A stretch of 64,000 nucleotides of DNA from an uncultured Coriobacteriaceae bacterium (GCA_902793465.1 CADBDT010000001.1:1-64000); one strand, 5' to 3'. Positions 33,575 through 42,472 are shown, counted from the first letter of the stretch. Numbers and translations: made by a program. The notes: generated by a model not told the origin, from the letters alone.

Positions 33575-34338
33575 GCGGCGCCTCCGTCCTCGCTTGCACG
33601 CTCAAACTGCACGAAGCCGTGCGCGTCAATGTCGTCTATAAGCGAGCCGGGGCCTTCCGCCACCAGGCGACCCTGTACCATTACGTGCGTGCGGTCCACG
33701 GTAAGGCGCTCAAGGATGCGCGTGTTGTGGGTAATTATAAGAAGCGCGCCGTCGCACTCGCTGCGATACGCCTCGATTCCGCGGCTTACCACGCTTAGGG
33801 CGTCCACGTCCAGGCCCGAGTCCGTCTCGTCCAGAATGGCCAGCTTGGGACGAAGCAGCAGGAGCTGGAGCATCTCGATCTTTTTCTTCTCGCCTCCGCT
33901 AAAGCCCACGTTGAGCTCGCGGGTAAGAAAAGAGCTGTCCATGTCCAGCTGTTCCGCTATCTCTCCTACGCGGTTGCGAAACTTGCGCGCCGTCATCTTG
34001 AGCTCGGGGCGCTTTTGGGTAATCGTGCGCAAATACGAGTAGAGCGGTACGCCGGGTACCTCCACGGGTGCCTGGTAGCTAAGGAATATTCCGGCAAGCG
34101 AGCGCTTGTCGGCTGCCTGATCCGTTATGTCTTCTCCGTCAAAGACAATACCGCCGCTTGTAACGTCGTACGTGGGATCGCCCATAATCACGCGACCCAG
34201 CGTGGACTTGCCCGCGCCGTTGGGACCCATGAGCACGTGCGTTTCCTTTGAGTCGAGCTCCATGCTCACGTCGTGCAGGATGGGCTTGTCCTCCGTCCCC
34301 GCACAAATGCCCTGTACGCTCAAAAGTTTGTGAGACAT
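33571..34338 (-). CDS. sufC: SufC ATPase of the SufBCD complex
   Basis: A 255-aa ABC-type ATPase. Walker A is GPNGAGKST. Family-specific FLSYQAPVEVPGV replaces the usual Q-loop context. The signature is FSGGEKKK and Walker B is LAILDETDSGLDVDAL. GGGAGAAATGCT precedes ATG. It is the first gene of sufCBDSU-rrf2, the order typical of gram-positive suf operons. No other Fe-S assembly genes are in the window. Confidence 0.95.
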   Translation of the reverse strand: MSHKLLSVQGICAGTEDKPILHDVSMELDSKETHVLMGPNGAGKSTLGRVIMGDPTYDVTSGGIVFDGEDITDQAADKRSLAGIFLSYQAPVEVPGVPLYSYLRTITQKRPELKMTARKFRNRVGEIAEQLDMDSSFLTRELNVGFSGGEKKKIEMLQLLLLRPKLAILDETDSGLDVDALSVVSRGIEAYRSECDGALLIITHNTRILERLTVDRTHVMVQGRLVAEGPGSLIDDIDAHGFVQFERASEDGGAA

Positions 34339-34393
34339 AGCATTTCTCCCTATGTTCGCGCCCGCCTTGTACGGGCGTCGTTCGTAACGTCCT

Positions 34394-34426
34394 AATTCAT
34401 AGTAATTACTAGGAATTAAAATGCAA
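34394..34426 (-). promoter_or_regulatory. suf operon promoter with overlapping palindromic operator
   Basis: On the minus strand TTGCAT (34426-34421) and TACTAT (34404-34399) are spaced by 16 bp and fit a sigma70-type promoter. The near-perfect 24-bp palindrome at 34394-34417 (half AATTCATAGTAA, two mismatched positions) covers the spacer and -10. Its position suits repression by the Rrf2 protein encoded at the end of this operon. Confidence 0.6.
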
Positions 34427-34527
34427 GCAGTAAGGAGGAAATTACCGAAATGGGATGCGTCATGGCCGGAGGGCGGCCCTCGCGTGTCTCATTGTCGCTC
34501 AGCGCTCACTGCGTTCGCTCGCTCGCT

Positions 34528-34833
34528 TTGCTCGCGATTCGCTTGCAAGAGACACGCAAGGGTCGGGCGCCTTCCGTTATGTAAACGCCAGCGGGCTGGA
34601 AATTGGTGCGCCTGCGGCGCGTCTTGCAGGGGCCGGGCTATTTCGCCCGCTTGGCGCTCACTGGCGTTTGCTCGCTCGCATTGCTCGCGATTCGCTTGCA
34701 AGAGACACGCAAGGGTCGGGCGCCTTCCGTTATGTAAACGCCAGCGGGCTGGAAATTGGTGCGCCTTCGGCGCGTCTTGCAGGGGCCGGGCTATTTCGCC
34801 CGCTCAGCGCTCACTGGCGTTCGCTTGCAGGAG
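34528..34833. repeat. Tandem duplication of a 153-bp unit
   Basis: Two adjacent copies (34528-34680, 34681-34833), both opening TTGCTCGCGATTCGCTTGCA, are nearly identical. The unit length is a multiple of 3, so frames stay open through both copies; however, there is no ribosome site and the composition is repeat-like, so I call this non-coding. Short GC-rich inverted repeats occur within each unit. Confidence 0.75.
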
Positions 34834-34878
34834 AGTCTGGGGGATGCAAGGCGCGTGTGGAATCTGCGTCGGGGCGGC

Positions 34879-35153
34879 CGTCCGAAAACCCATGGTGGTG
34901 GGCTTTCTGCCGGACTGGGACGGCGAAGGGCCCTTTCACTTCGAAACGGGGTGCAAGTGTTTGGAATTTTGGGCTCGATCGCCCGTACGGGCGATATGGC
35001 ACCCCACAAAGCAGCAGGTCAAAGGTACCGCGAATAGGACCCCGTAAAATCGGATACCCAAATTTCAAACACTTGGGTGGGTTTTCGAAGTGAAAGGTCC
35101 TCTCGCCGTCCCCGTCTGACCGTCCGCCCCGCACGCGCGAGTTTTCGGACGAT
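34879..35153. repeat. Large imperfect inverted repeat (about 110-bp arms)
   Basis: The left arm carries CGTCCGAAAAC, GGGACGGCGAAGG, CCTTTCACTTCGAAA and CAAGTGTTTGGAATT. The right arm carries their complements in reverse order (AATTTCAAACACTTG, TTTCGAAGTGAAAGG, CGCCGTCCCC, GTTTTCGGACG). A smaller hairpin, GATCGCCCGTACGGGCGAT, sits near the centre. Arms differ at many positions, so it is old or selected only for partial pairing. No gene. Confidence 0.7.
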
Positions 35154-35280
35154 CTGGGGGAAGGCGGTGTTTCGTTGACCAACCTTTTGCCGAGCTCTCG
35201 AAGCATCCTTCTGCTCATGCACGCACTCAACACAACTCCAGCGAGCGCCGTTTCCGGCTCTTTCCCCACTTCTTCTGGAT
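35154..35280. other. Non-coding spacer before the palindromic array
   Basis: No gene, ribosome site or clear hairpin is seen. It separates the large inverted repeat from the first array unit. Confidence 0.4.
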
Positions 35281-36221
35281 AAATGCACGTGGTTGCGTAC
35301 AGTAGCTGCCAACAACACGCAAAAAACGCCGTTTCGGCGGCGTGCGGCTCCGCAAATGCACGCGCATGCGTATAGCGCTGGCCGACTGCACGCATATGCG
35401 TGTGTTTCCACTGCGTGGCGCTTCCCAGATGCACGTGGCTGCGCGCAGTCCCGGCCCACTACACGCAACGAAGTGCATTACCTGAGCGCGTGGCCGGCCA
35501 GATGCACGTTGGTGCGGGTAGTGGCGGTCAACTATACGCAAATACGTGCAATTCACCCGGCTACCTAAATGCACGTGGTTGCGTATAGTCCGAGCGTCTG
35601 CACGCAATGGCATGCATTTCCTGAGCGCGTGGCCGACCAGATGCACGTGGGTGCGGGTAGTGGCGGTCAACTATACGCAAATACGTGCAATTATGCAGCG
35701 CCCAGCTATCTAAATGCACGTGGTTGCGTATAGTGCTGGCCGACTACACGCAATGGCGTGCGTTTCGAACCCGTCCAGCTCCCCAGATGCACGTGGCTGC
35801 GTATAGTCCCGAGCGTCTGCACGCAATGGCGTGCATTTCCTGAGCGCGTGGCCGGCCAGATGCATGCGGGTGCGTGTAGTCCCGAGCGTCTGCACGCAAT
35901 GGCGTGCGTTTCCACTGCGTGCCGCTTCCCAGATGCACGTGGCTGCGTGCAGTCCCGGTCCACTACACGCAACGAAGTGCATTACCTGAGCGCGTGGCCG
36001 GCCAGATGCACGTTGGTGCGGGTAGTGGCGGTCAACTATACGCAAATACGTGCAATTCCGCAATGGCGTGCGTTTCGAACCCGTCCAGCTCCCCAGATGC
36101 ACGTGGCTGCGTGTAGTCCCGAGCGTCTACACGCAACGACGTGCGTTTCCGCCGCGTTCGACAGCCCAAATGCACGCGGGTGCGTGTTAAGGCGTACAAC
36201 ATCACGCATACGCGTGCATTT
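35281..36221. repeat. Regular 73-bp array of 13 palindromic units (BIME-like)
   Basis: Each unit is a 23-nt half (consensus RATGCACGTGGYTGCG plus TRTAGT), an 8-nt loop, the inverted half and a spacer of about 19 nt. Unit starts: 35281, 35354, 35427, 35500, 35567, 35639, 35712, 35785, 35858, 35931, 36004, 36095, 36168. Ten of the twelve intervals are 73 or 72 bp; one is 67, and one is 91 because an extra half-unit is present. Spacers come from a small recurring set (for example CCTGAGCGCGTGGCCGGCC four times, counting one variant). No cas genes are nearby. The layout resembles REP/BIME clusters with alternating short and long linkers. Confidence 0.85.
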
Positions 36222-36274
36222 TGTCCGGTTTCCGATAGCCCGGCGCCGCGCGCCCGCCGTCCCCGCCGTACGCA

Positions 36275-37093
36275 CTACCGAATGAACTTCTCCCACACCT
36301 CGGCAAATATGCCGTCGTTGCAGCTCGACTCGGCTACGTAGTCGGAGGCGGCCACGGCATCGGGGGTGGCGTTGGATACGACGACGCCCAGACCGGCGGC
36401 CTCCAGCATGGCAATGTCGTTGGCGGAGTCTCCGCAGGCAATGGTCTGCTCCAGGGGCACGTCCAACAGCTCGGCAAGCGCCCTAAGGCCGGCGCCCTTG
36501 TCTACACCTGCGGGGTTGAACTCGTAGTAACGCCCGGACGAGAAGGTGGTGCAAAGCCCGTCTGCCAGCGCGGGGTCCATGGCAAGCGAGAGCTCGTGCA
36601 GCAGGTCCAGGTCCTCGTATACGTAGAGGCACTTGGACAGGGGCACGTCGCGCAGGAAGTCTATGCTCGTTCCCTCGAACACCGTTATGTCCATGTGGCC
36701 GTCCAAATAGGAGAGCTCGGAGTCGGTAAGGTTCCAGCCCCACACCTTGCCGTCCATCGTATATATGTGCATGCCAATCTCGCCGGCGTCGGCCGCATAG
36801 TCAAAGAGGGCCTGCACGCGGTCAAAACCTATGCGACTGCTAATTATGGGCTCGTTTTCTCCAACGCGGTTTATGCATCCGCCGTTGTACGAGATTACGT
36901 AGCTGTCCTCAAGGCATGCTGCGGGCAGATCGCGCAGGCTGCCCATAATGGAGCCGTAGGCGCGTCCCGACGCAGGCACAAACAGCACGCCCTTTTTGCG
37001 CATGGCTAGGATCGCTTCGACGTTTGCTTGCGGAACGCGATGGTCGCTTCCAAGAAAGGTCTCGTCCATGTCGGTTGCTACTATTCGATACAT
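36275..37093 (-). CDS. HAD-superfamily Cof-type phosphatase
   Basis: A 272-aa protein counted from the ATG at 37093, which has GCGGAGGACGC upstream. HAD motif I is ATDMDETFLG, motif II PASGRAYGSI, motif III Lys region GVDKGAGLRAL and motif IV CGDSANDIAMLEAAG, with the large C2-type cap characteristic of Cof/YbiV phosphatases acting on sugar or nucleotide phosphates. Substrate unknown. Single gene, divergent from the EIIA gene. Confidence 0.9.
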   Translation of the reverse strand: MYRIVATDMDETFLGSDHRVPQANVEAILAMRKKGVLFVPASGRAYGSIMGSLRDLPAACLEDSYVISYNGGCINRVGENEPIISSRIGFDRVQALFDYAADAGEIGMHIYTMDGKVWGWNLTDSELSYLDGHMDITVFEGTSIDFLRDVPLSKCLYVYEDLDLLHELSLAMDPALADGLCTTFSSGRYYEFNPAGVDKGAGLRALAELLDVPLEQTIACGDSANDIAMLEAAGLGVVVSNATPDAVAASDYVAESSCNDGIFAEVWEKFIR

Positions 37094-37184
37094 GCGTCCT
37101 CCGCTTCCGTCCACTCTTTGCAAAAATCGTATCACGGACGTGCTACCCTAATGACATTTCGAAACTACGTGGACGGGAGTTTCC

Positions 37185-37580
37185 ATGAAATACTTAATGC
37201 TCGTGAGTCATGCCACGCTCGCGGGAGGCTTGGAGGCAGCCCTCAACATGCTTTTGGGCCCGCGCGAGTACACGCTGCGTTGCGAGCTGCTTGAGGGCAT
37301 GGCGCCCCAGGAGTACGCCAACAAGGTAGAGCAAAAGCTTGCTCGTGTGGGAGAGCAGGACGAGGTGGTTGTTTTGGCAGACGTCCTGGGCGGCGCACCT
37401 CTTAAGACCGTGCTTGCCACCCTTGCGCAAAAGGGCTTGGAAGCAAGCGTAATTGCGTTTGGTGGTGCAAATCTTCCTATGGCCATTGCGGCCGTTATGG
37501 GCATAGACGACGGCCTTGCGCTGGACGTTATAGCCGATGCCGTGCTCGCCAACGGCGCACAGGCCGTGGCAAGGTACTAG
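37185..37580 (+). CDS. PTS mannose-family EIIA domain protein
   Basis: A 131-aa EIIA-Man fold protein. His9 in LMLVSHATLAGGL is the phosphorylation site expected for this family. The DVLGGAPLKTVLATLA and GANLPMA segments are also typical. No EIIB, EIIC or EIID genes flank it, so it may serve a PTS encoded elsewhere or play a regulatory role. The ribosome site ACGGGAG precedes ATG. The next gene is 56 bp downstream and could be co-transcribed. Confidence 0.85.
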   Translation: MKYLMLVSHATLAGGLEAALNMLLGPREYTLRCELLEGMAPQEYANKVEQKLARVGEQDEVVVLADVLGGAPLKTVLATLAQKGLEASVIAFGGANLPMAIAAVMGIDDGLALDVIADAVLANGAQAVARY

Positions 37581-37636
37581 AGGCTGGAGACCAAGACAAG
37601 CCATCTCGGCTTTTGTCTCGAATTGAGGAGAAGAAC

Positions 37637-38839
37637 ATGAACATTAAAAGCAAAATCGTAAAGGCACAGGCGCTCATATGCGCAACGGCGCTGGCGGTTA
37701 CGGCTGTGGGATGCAGCGCGCCAGACAACACAAGCAAACAAGCCGAGCAGGCAAGCGCTTCGGGGCAGCCCGTTAGTGCCCCTACAGCGCATGACCAAAC
37801 CGATCCGAAGGCGGACGGTCGCATAGACGTTACCAGCACAGGCGAGCAGACGGCCACCTTCCGCGGTCCCAAGTACATAGTAAGCGACGCCACTATTAGC
37901 CAGGGTACCGGCGAAGGCCTTAACGAGGGTCTGGGACTGCAGGAGATCTGCGTGGTAAACCAGCCCGAGGCATGGCAGGAGATAGATTCTTTGGGTTGGG
38001 ACCGAAACAGCATTTCGTACACCGGTATTACCATGCCGTGGGGAAAGGCCTCCTACCGCTACGAGTACGCCAACGAGGCGAGTGCGGTTGAGGGCGTGCA
38101 GGAGTGGAGCCGTACCGACGTAAACGCATACTTCGCGGGTCTTGGCGACGTAAAGGAGATCGAGGTAAACGGCCACAAAATCTCATACCTCTTTGACGAG
38201 GCGGCCGCAAACGCCGGTCTGGAGGACCTTGAGGCGGAGGCCATGGGCATAGAGCAGACGCCGGGACGCTCTGTTTCCGTATACACCTTCGAGCAGCGTG
38301 GCGACAAGTGCTCGTTCCTTACCAACGTCAACTGCACCATACAGGACGAGTCGACCACGCTCGACCCCGAAACGATTATTAAGGACGTGTACGCGCCTCT
38401 TACCTTTGCGAACAAGGACGAGAAGATAAACGCGGCGTCGTATTTGTCCGACGTAGAAATAACCAGCGCAAACAACGATCACAAGATTGTGCTTGCACGT
38501 AAGAAAGACGCGCTGGCGTCGTATTCCCAGCACTCCGTAACCATGATGGGCGACTCCCAGTCCGACTTCTTCTCGGCAATTAGTACCTACGACTACGCTC
38601 CCCAGGAAGCTGCCCCAGAAGATGCCGAAGAGCACACTTTGGGCGACCGGACCTTCCGGGTGGTTATAACCGAGACTCCGTGGTCGTACGGAGAGGAGTC
38701 TGGTGCGGATTACAAGATGGAGGCCTGGACCGACGTGGAGGGAGAAACCCTGCGCATAGAGGCCGCCAAGGGCGCAGAGGAAGACGTAGAAACAGTCCTC
38801 CAACGCGTAATGGACGGCCGAATAGTTTCGGCCTCATAA
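37637..38839 (+). CDS. Secreted lipoprotein of unknown function
   Basis: A 400-aa protein counted from the ATG at 37637 (GAGGAG 6 nt upstream). The signal peptide ends in lipobox TAVGC near residue 25, followed by a Thr/Ser/Gln-rich tether. The remainder, about 350 residues, seems to be two similar alpha/beta halves (the first around PWGKASYRYEYANEASAVEGVQEW, cited as PWGKASYRYEYANEAS; the second around ETPWSYGEESGADYKMEAW). I recognise no family. Downstream lies a 44-bp palindrome, then a long GC-rich hairpin. Confidence 0.75.
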   Translation: MNIKSKIVKAQALICATALAVTAVGCSAPDNTSKQAEQASASGQPVSAPTAHDQTDPKADGRIDVTSTGEQTATFRGPKYIVSDATISQGTGEGLNEGLGLQEICVVNQPEAWQEIDSLGWDRNSISYTGITMPWGKASYRYEYANEASAVEGVQEWSRTDVNAYFAGLGDVKEIEVNGHKISYLFDEAAANAGLEDLEAEAMGIEQTPGRSVSVYTFEQRGDKCSFLTNVNCTIQDESTTLDPETIIKDVYAPLTFANKDEKINAASYLSDVEITSANNDHKIVLARKKDALASYSQHSVTMMGDSQSDFFSAISTYDYAPQEAAPEDAEEHTLGDRTFRVVITETPWSYGEESGADYKMEAWTDVEGETLRIEAAKGAEEDVETVLQRVMDGRIVSAS

Positions 38840-38842
38840 GAA

Positions 38843-38886
38843 TCGCGATTCAATCAAGGGGGTACTCCCCCTTGATTGAATCGCGA
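38843..38886. repeat. 44-bp palindrome with AAGGGGGTAC core
   Basis: TCGCGATTCAATCAAGGGGG pairs perfectly with its complement, leaving four central bases (TACT). It begins 3 bp after the lipoprotein stop codon, so it could act as a transcription or RNA-processing terminator. It shares its core with the element at 14488-14553, but the flanking stem differs. Confidence 0.7.
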
Positions 38887-38928
38887 GCGAAGCGAGCACC
38901 AATTTCCTCCCCGCCGCGAATTCCACAC

Positions 38929-39121
38929 GCGCCCCGCCGCCCCGGACTCTCTCGCAAGCGAATCACGAGCGCAGGCCAGCCCCGCTCTCTCCCGCAGCGA
39001 ATCGCGAACGAAGCGAGCGAGCGAACGAAGCGAGCGCTGAGCATGCGGGAGAGAGCGGGGCTGGCCTGCGCGCTCAACGGTTGTTCAGCGTGCGGGAGAG
39101 TCCAGGGGCGGCGGGGCGCGC
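38929..39121. repeat. GC-rich long hairpin upstream of gatC
   Basis: CGCCCCGCCGCCCC with GGACTCTCTCGCA, and GCGCAGGCCAGCCCCGCTC on the left arm, pair with GAGCGGGGCTGGCCTGCGC, TGCGGGAGAGTCC and GGCGGCGGGGCG on the right. The centre contains GCGAACGAAGCGAGCGAGCG-like direct repeats. It ends about 30 bp before the gatC ribosome site, so it would lie in the gatCAB leader if transcription starts upstream. No coding potential. Confidence 0.65.
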
Positions 39122-39165
39122 ACTGCGGGTGCAAATCGCAAACTGTTCTAGCAAGGAGAAGCCCT

Positions 39166-39483
39166 ATGCCTTTATCGAAGGAAGACGTGCGGACAATAGC
39201 CGAATACGCGCGCATAGTCCTTACGGAGCAAGAGCTCGACGAAATGACGACGTACATGAACGACGCCGTGCGCATGCTGCAGCCCTTGCGGGAGTACGAC
39301 CTTGCTGGTGTGGAGCCTACCTTCCATCCCATTGGTAATCTCTCCAACGTAATGACAGACGACAAAGTAGATGCAAACGGCCGCGCACTGCATATAGACG
39401 AAGCGCTCAAAAACGCGGCGTCAACGCGCGACCGTGCTTTTCGCGTACCCTCCATTCTGGGGGAAGAGGGAGGCGACAGGTAG
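39166..39483 (+). CDS. gatC: Asp-tRNA(Asn)/Glu-tRNA(Gln) amidotransferase subunit C
   Basis: A 105-aa protein counted from the ATG at 39166 (AAGGAGAAG upstream). GatC features: LSKEDVRTIAEYARIVLTEQ, MLQPLREYDLAGVEPTFHP and a C-terminal FRVPSILGEE. GatC wraps around GatA and stabilises the complex. The stop overlaps the gatA GTG by 1 nt (TAGTG). Confidence 0.95.
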   Translation: MPLSKEDVRTIAEYARIVLTEQELDEMTTYMNDAVRMLQPLREYDLAGVEPTFHPIGNLSNVMTDDKVDANGRALHIDEALKNAASTRDRAFRVPSILGEEGGDR

Positions 39484-40994
39484 TGGAGCGTCTCGACTTG
39501 CTTTCGGCCTGGCAGATTCGTGCGGGAATCGAGGCGGGCGACTTTAGCGCGACCGAGGTGGCGCAGGCGTCGCTTGCGACCATACGGGAGCGCGAACCTC
39601 GCATACAAGCCTTCCTGCAAGTGTGCGACGACCTGGCGCTTAAGGCAGCCGCAGCAACCGATGCGCGCAGAGCGGCTGGCCAAAAGCTTGGGTCTCTTGC
39701 CGGCGTGCCTGTGGCGTTTAAGGACAACATGCATCTTGTGGGAAGCAGGACTACGTGCGCCTCCAAGATGCTGGAAAACTACGAGTCACCCTTTACCGCA
39801 ACATGCGTGCGGCGCATGTTGGACGCTGGGGCCACGCCTGTAGGAAAGACCAACATGGATGAGTTTGCCTTTGGCTCGTCCACGGAGTCGAGCGCGTTTT
39901 TTCCAACACACAACCCATGGGATGCCAATCGCGTTCCCGGCGGCTCGTCGGGCGGGAGCGCGGCTGCGGTTGCAGCCGGAGAGGTGGCCATCGCACTCGG
40001 CTCGGATACGGGAGGGTCTATTAGGCAGCCCGCGGCCTTTTGCGGCGTGGTTGGCCTCAAGCCTACGTATGGCTCCGTGAGTCGCTATGGCGTAGTGGCG
40101 TTTGGGTCGTCGCTCGACCAGGTGGGTCCTTTCGGTCGCTCCGTTGCCGATGTTGCCCTGGCAATGGACGCGCTCGTTGCGGGTGGGCGCGACAGGCTGG
40201 ATTCCACCTCGCAAAACGTGGACGTAGGCTTTGCGAATTGTTTGGAAGATCCCGTGGAGGGCATGCGTGTGGGAGTTATCCCCTCGCTTATGGAGCACAA
40301 GGGCTTGTCTGCAGAGATAAAAGAAGGGCTGGAAGCCGCACGTAAGGCGCTCAAGGGGCAAGGGGTGCGTATTGTTGAGGTAGGGCTTCCCAACATGGAC
40401 AGCGCCATAGCGGCCTACTATGCAATAGGTCCCTGCGAGGCGTTTAGCAACCTCGCGCGGTTTGACGGCGTGCGTTTTGGTTACCAGGAGCCTTCGTGCG
40501 AGACTTTGGCGCAGCAGACGGCGTTTTCGCGTGCGCATGGCTTTGGGGCGGAGGCAAAGCGCAGGCAGTTGCTGGGGGCGTATCTTTTGGCGTCTGGAGT
40601 GTACGACAAGTACTACTATCCTGCGCAGCAGGTTCGTACGCTTATTACCAGCGACTACGCTGCAGCGTTCAAGCGCTGCGATGCTCTGCTCCTGCCTGCG
40701 GCACCTACCACGGCGTGGCAGTTTGGTCACATGAGCGACCCCACGCAGATGTATGCGTCGGACCTCTTTACCATTTCCAACAACATTGCCGGCAATGGGG
40801 GAGTGTGCGTTCCCGCTGGGCTTGGCTCAAGCTCCGGGATGCCAGTTGCCGTTCAGCTGCAGGGTCCGCCGTTCGAGGACAAGAAGCTGCTGCAGGTGGC
40901 CCGTGCCGTAGAGCGCGGAATTGCGCATGCGGGCTTGTTTGAACCTAACACCGTTGCTCCAAGCTTCGTGGAGCGGGGAGGCGACGGTGCATGA
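39483..40994 (+). CDS. gatA: Amidotransferase subunit A (glutamine amidase)
   Basis: A 503-aa amidase-signature protein with GTG start at 39483. The catalytic Ser-cisSer-Lys triad fits K80 (VAFKDN), S155 (GGSSGGSAA) and S179 (GSDTGGSIRQPAAFCG). It releases ammonia from glutamine and channels it to GatB. The stop overlaps gatB ATG by 4 nt. Confidence 0.96.
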   Translation: MERLDLLSAWQIRAGIEAGDFSATEVAQASLATIREREPRIQAFLQVCDDLALKAAAATDARRAAGQKLGSLAGVPVAFKDNMHLVGSRTTCASKMLENYESPFTATCVRRMLDAGATPVGKTNMDEFAFGSSTESSAFFPTHNPWDANRVPGGSSGGSAAAVAAGEVAIALGSDTGGSIRQPAAFCGVVGLKPTYGSVSRYGVVAFGSSLDQVGPFGRSVADVALAMDALVAGGRDRLDSTSQNVDVGFANCLEDPVEGMRVGVIPSLMEHKGLSAEIKEGLEAARKALKGQGVRIVEVGLPNMDSAIAAYYAIGPCEAFSNLARFDGVRFGYQEPSCETLAQQTAFSRAHGFGAEAKRRQLLGAYLLASGVYDKYYYPAQQVRTLITSDYAAAFKRCDALLLPAAPTTAWQFGHMSDPTQMYASDLFTISNNIAGNGGVCVPAGLGSSSGMPVAVQLQGPPFEDKKLLQVARAVERGIAHAGLFEPNTVAPSFVERGGDGA

Positions 40995-42472
40995 AAAAGC
41001 TCAACGAGGTGCTACGCGACTGGGACGTAACAATAGGTTTGGAGGTTCATACCGCACTCACCACGCTCCAGACCAAGATGTTTTGCGATTGCAAGCTAAG
41101 TCACGACGATCCGCCCAACACCAACGTGTGTCCCGTGTGCCTGGGCATGCCGGGCGCGCTTCCCGTGCCAAACAAAAAGGCCATCGAATCCATAGTTATG
41201 GCTGGCCTGGCCACTAACTGCCAGATTATGCCGCGCTCGTATTTCTACCGTAAGCACTACTTTTATCCCGACATGTCCAAGAACTACCAGACTACGCAGG
41301 GGCCGGTGGCGTTTTGTATGCATGGGCACCTGGACCTCGAGGTGCCAGGACAAGGAGCGAACGGAGGCTACGTTACGCCCATCCGCATCCAGCGCATCCA
41401 TATGGAGGAGGATGCGGCAAAGATGGTGCACGTGGGTGGGCAAGAAGGCCGCATAGGCGGCTCCAGCGAAAGCCTGCTGGACTACAACCGCTGCGGGACG
41501 CCGCTCATAGAGCTCGTAACCGAGCCCGACATAAGGACGCCCGAGGAGGCGCGCCTCTTTATGGAAAAGCTGCGCCAGGTGTTCCTTGCGCTGGGAATAT
41601 CGGACTGCTCCATGGAAAAGGGCTCGATGCGCTGCGACGGCAACGTGAGCATCCGACGTCGCGGCACCACGCAGCTTGGCACCAAGACCGAGATGAAGAA
41701 CCTCAATTCCTTCAAGTCGCTTCATGATGCCCTTGCGTACGAGATCTGTCGCCAGGCCGAGGTGCTAGAGGCCGGTGGTGCCGTGCTACAAGAGACGCGT
41801 CACTGGGAGCCCAGCAAGCGGCGCACCGTGGTAATGCGTACAAAGGAGACGGCTGACGACTATCGCATGTATCCCGACCCCGACCTGGCACCGTTTGACC
41901 TCTCGGAAGAGTTCGTGCAAGCGTGCCGCGCACGTGTGCCGGAGCTGCCGGACGCCAAGCGCGACCGCTACATGGCAGAGCTCGGCATTAAGCGCAAGGA
42001 TGCAGACCAGATTGCAGGCAGTCCAGCTGCGGCATTGCTCTTCGAGGAGGCCGCGACAATGGCGCCCGAGTGCGCGGGCCTTGTTGCCAACGTGATGGTA
42101 AACCTGGCGCCTGCCGCAACGGCGATAACGGCGGCACAGGTGGCGGGCCTTGCGGAGTTGCTGCGCGACGATGCTATAACGTTTGCCCAGGCACGCGAGG
42201 TGCTCCAGATTGTGGACGGCACGGATGCCGACCCACGCGAGGTCGTGGACAAAAGGGGCATGCGCCAGATTACCGATGCGGACGCCCTTGCGACAACCGT
42301 GGACGAGGTGCTCCAACGATGTCCCAGCCAGGTCGCACAGTACAAAGAGGGCAGCAGGAAGGTGGTGGGCTTCCTGGTTGGCCAGTGCATGAAGGCCTCG
42401 CGCGGCACGGGCAATCCCAAGCTCTTTAACAAGCTGCTCGTGCAGCGGCTGGACGAGATGAACCGCGGATAG
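40991..42472 (+). CDS. gatB: Amidotransferase subunit B
   Basis: A 493-aa kinase/transamidase subunit that activates Glu or Asp on misacylated tRNA. Family landmarks include TIGLEVHTALTTLQTKMFC, VCPVCLGMPGALP, YFYPDMSKNYQTTQ, HMEEDAAKM, DYNRCGTPLIELVTEPD and the tRNA-binding C-terminal GatB/YqeY tail (SRKVVGFLVGQCMKASRG, cited in part). The last codons CGC-GGA-TAG are part of the stem of the following H hairpin. Confidence 0.96.
   Translation: MKKLNEVLRDWDVTIGLEVHTALTTLQTKMFCDCKLSHDDPPNTNVCPVCLGMPGALPVPNKKAIESIVMAGLATNCQIMPRSYFYRKHYFYPDMSKNYQTTQGPVAFCMHGHLDLEVPGQGANGGYVTPIRIQRIHMEEDAAKMVHVGGQEGRIGGSSESLLDYNRCGTPLIELVTEPDIRTPEEARLFMEKLRQVFLALGISDCSMEKGSMRCDGNVSIRRRGTTQLGTKTEMKNLNSFKSLHDALAYEICRQAEVLEAGGAVLQETRHWEPSKRRTVVMRTKETADDYRMYPDPDLAPFDLSEEFVQACRARVPELPDAKRDRYMAELGIKRKDADQIAGSPAAALLFEEAATMAPECAGLVANVMVNLAPAATAITAAQVAGLAELLRDDAITFAQAREVLQIVDGTDADPREVVDKRGMRQITDADALATTVDEVLQRCPSQVAQYKEGSRKVVGFLVGQCMKASRGTGNPKLFNKLLVQRLDEMNRG

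Noticed and set aside
34421-35093. Two overlapping long frames with a 51-residue repeat
   Set aside because: Both reflect the 153-bp tandem duplication (multiple of three); composition is repeat-like and there is no ribosome site.
35281-36221. CRISPR array
   Set aside because: Regular spacing suggested it, but the repeats are palindromes in which both halves vary, the linkers recur and are only about 19 nt, and no cas gene is in the window.
35227-36285. Several open frames across the 73-bp array (products rich in His, Arg, Cys)
   Set aside because: A 73-bp period is not a multiple of three, so frames shift from unit to unit; no ribosome sites; open frames arise from GC-rich palindromes.
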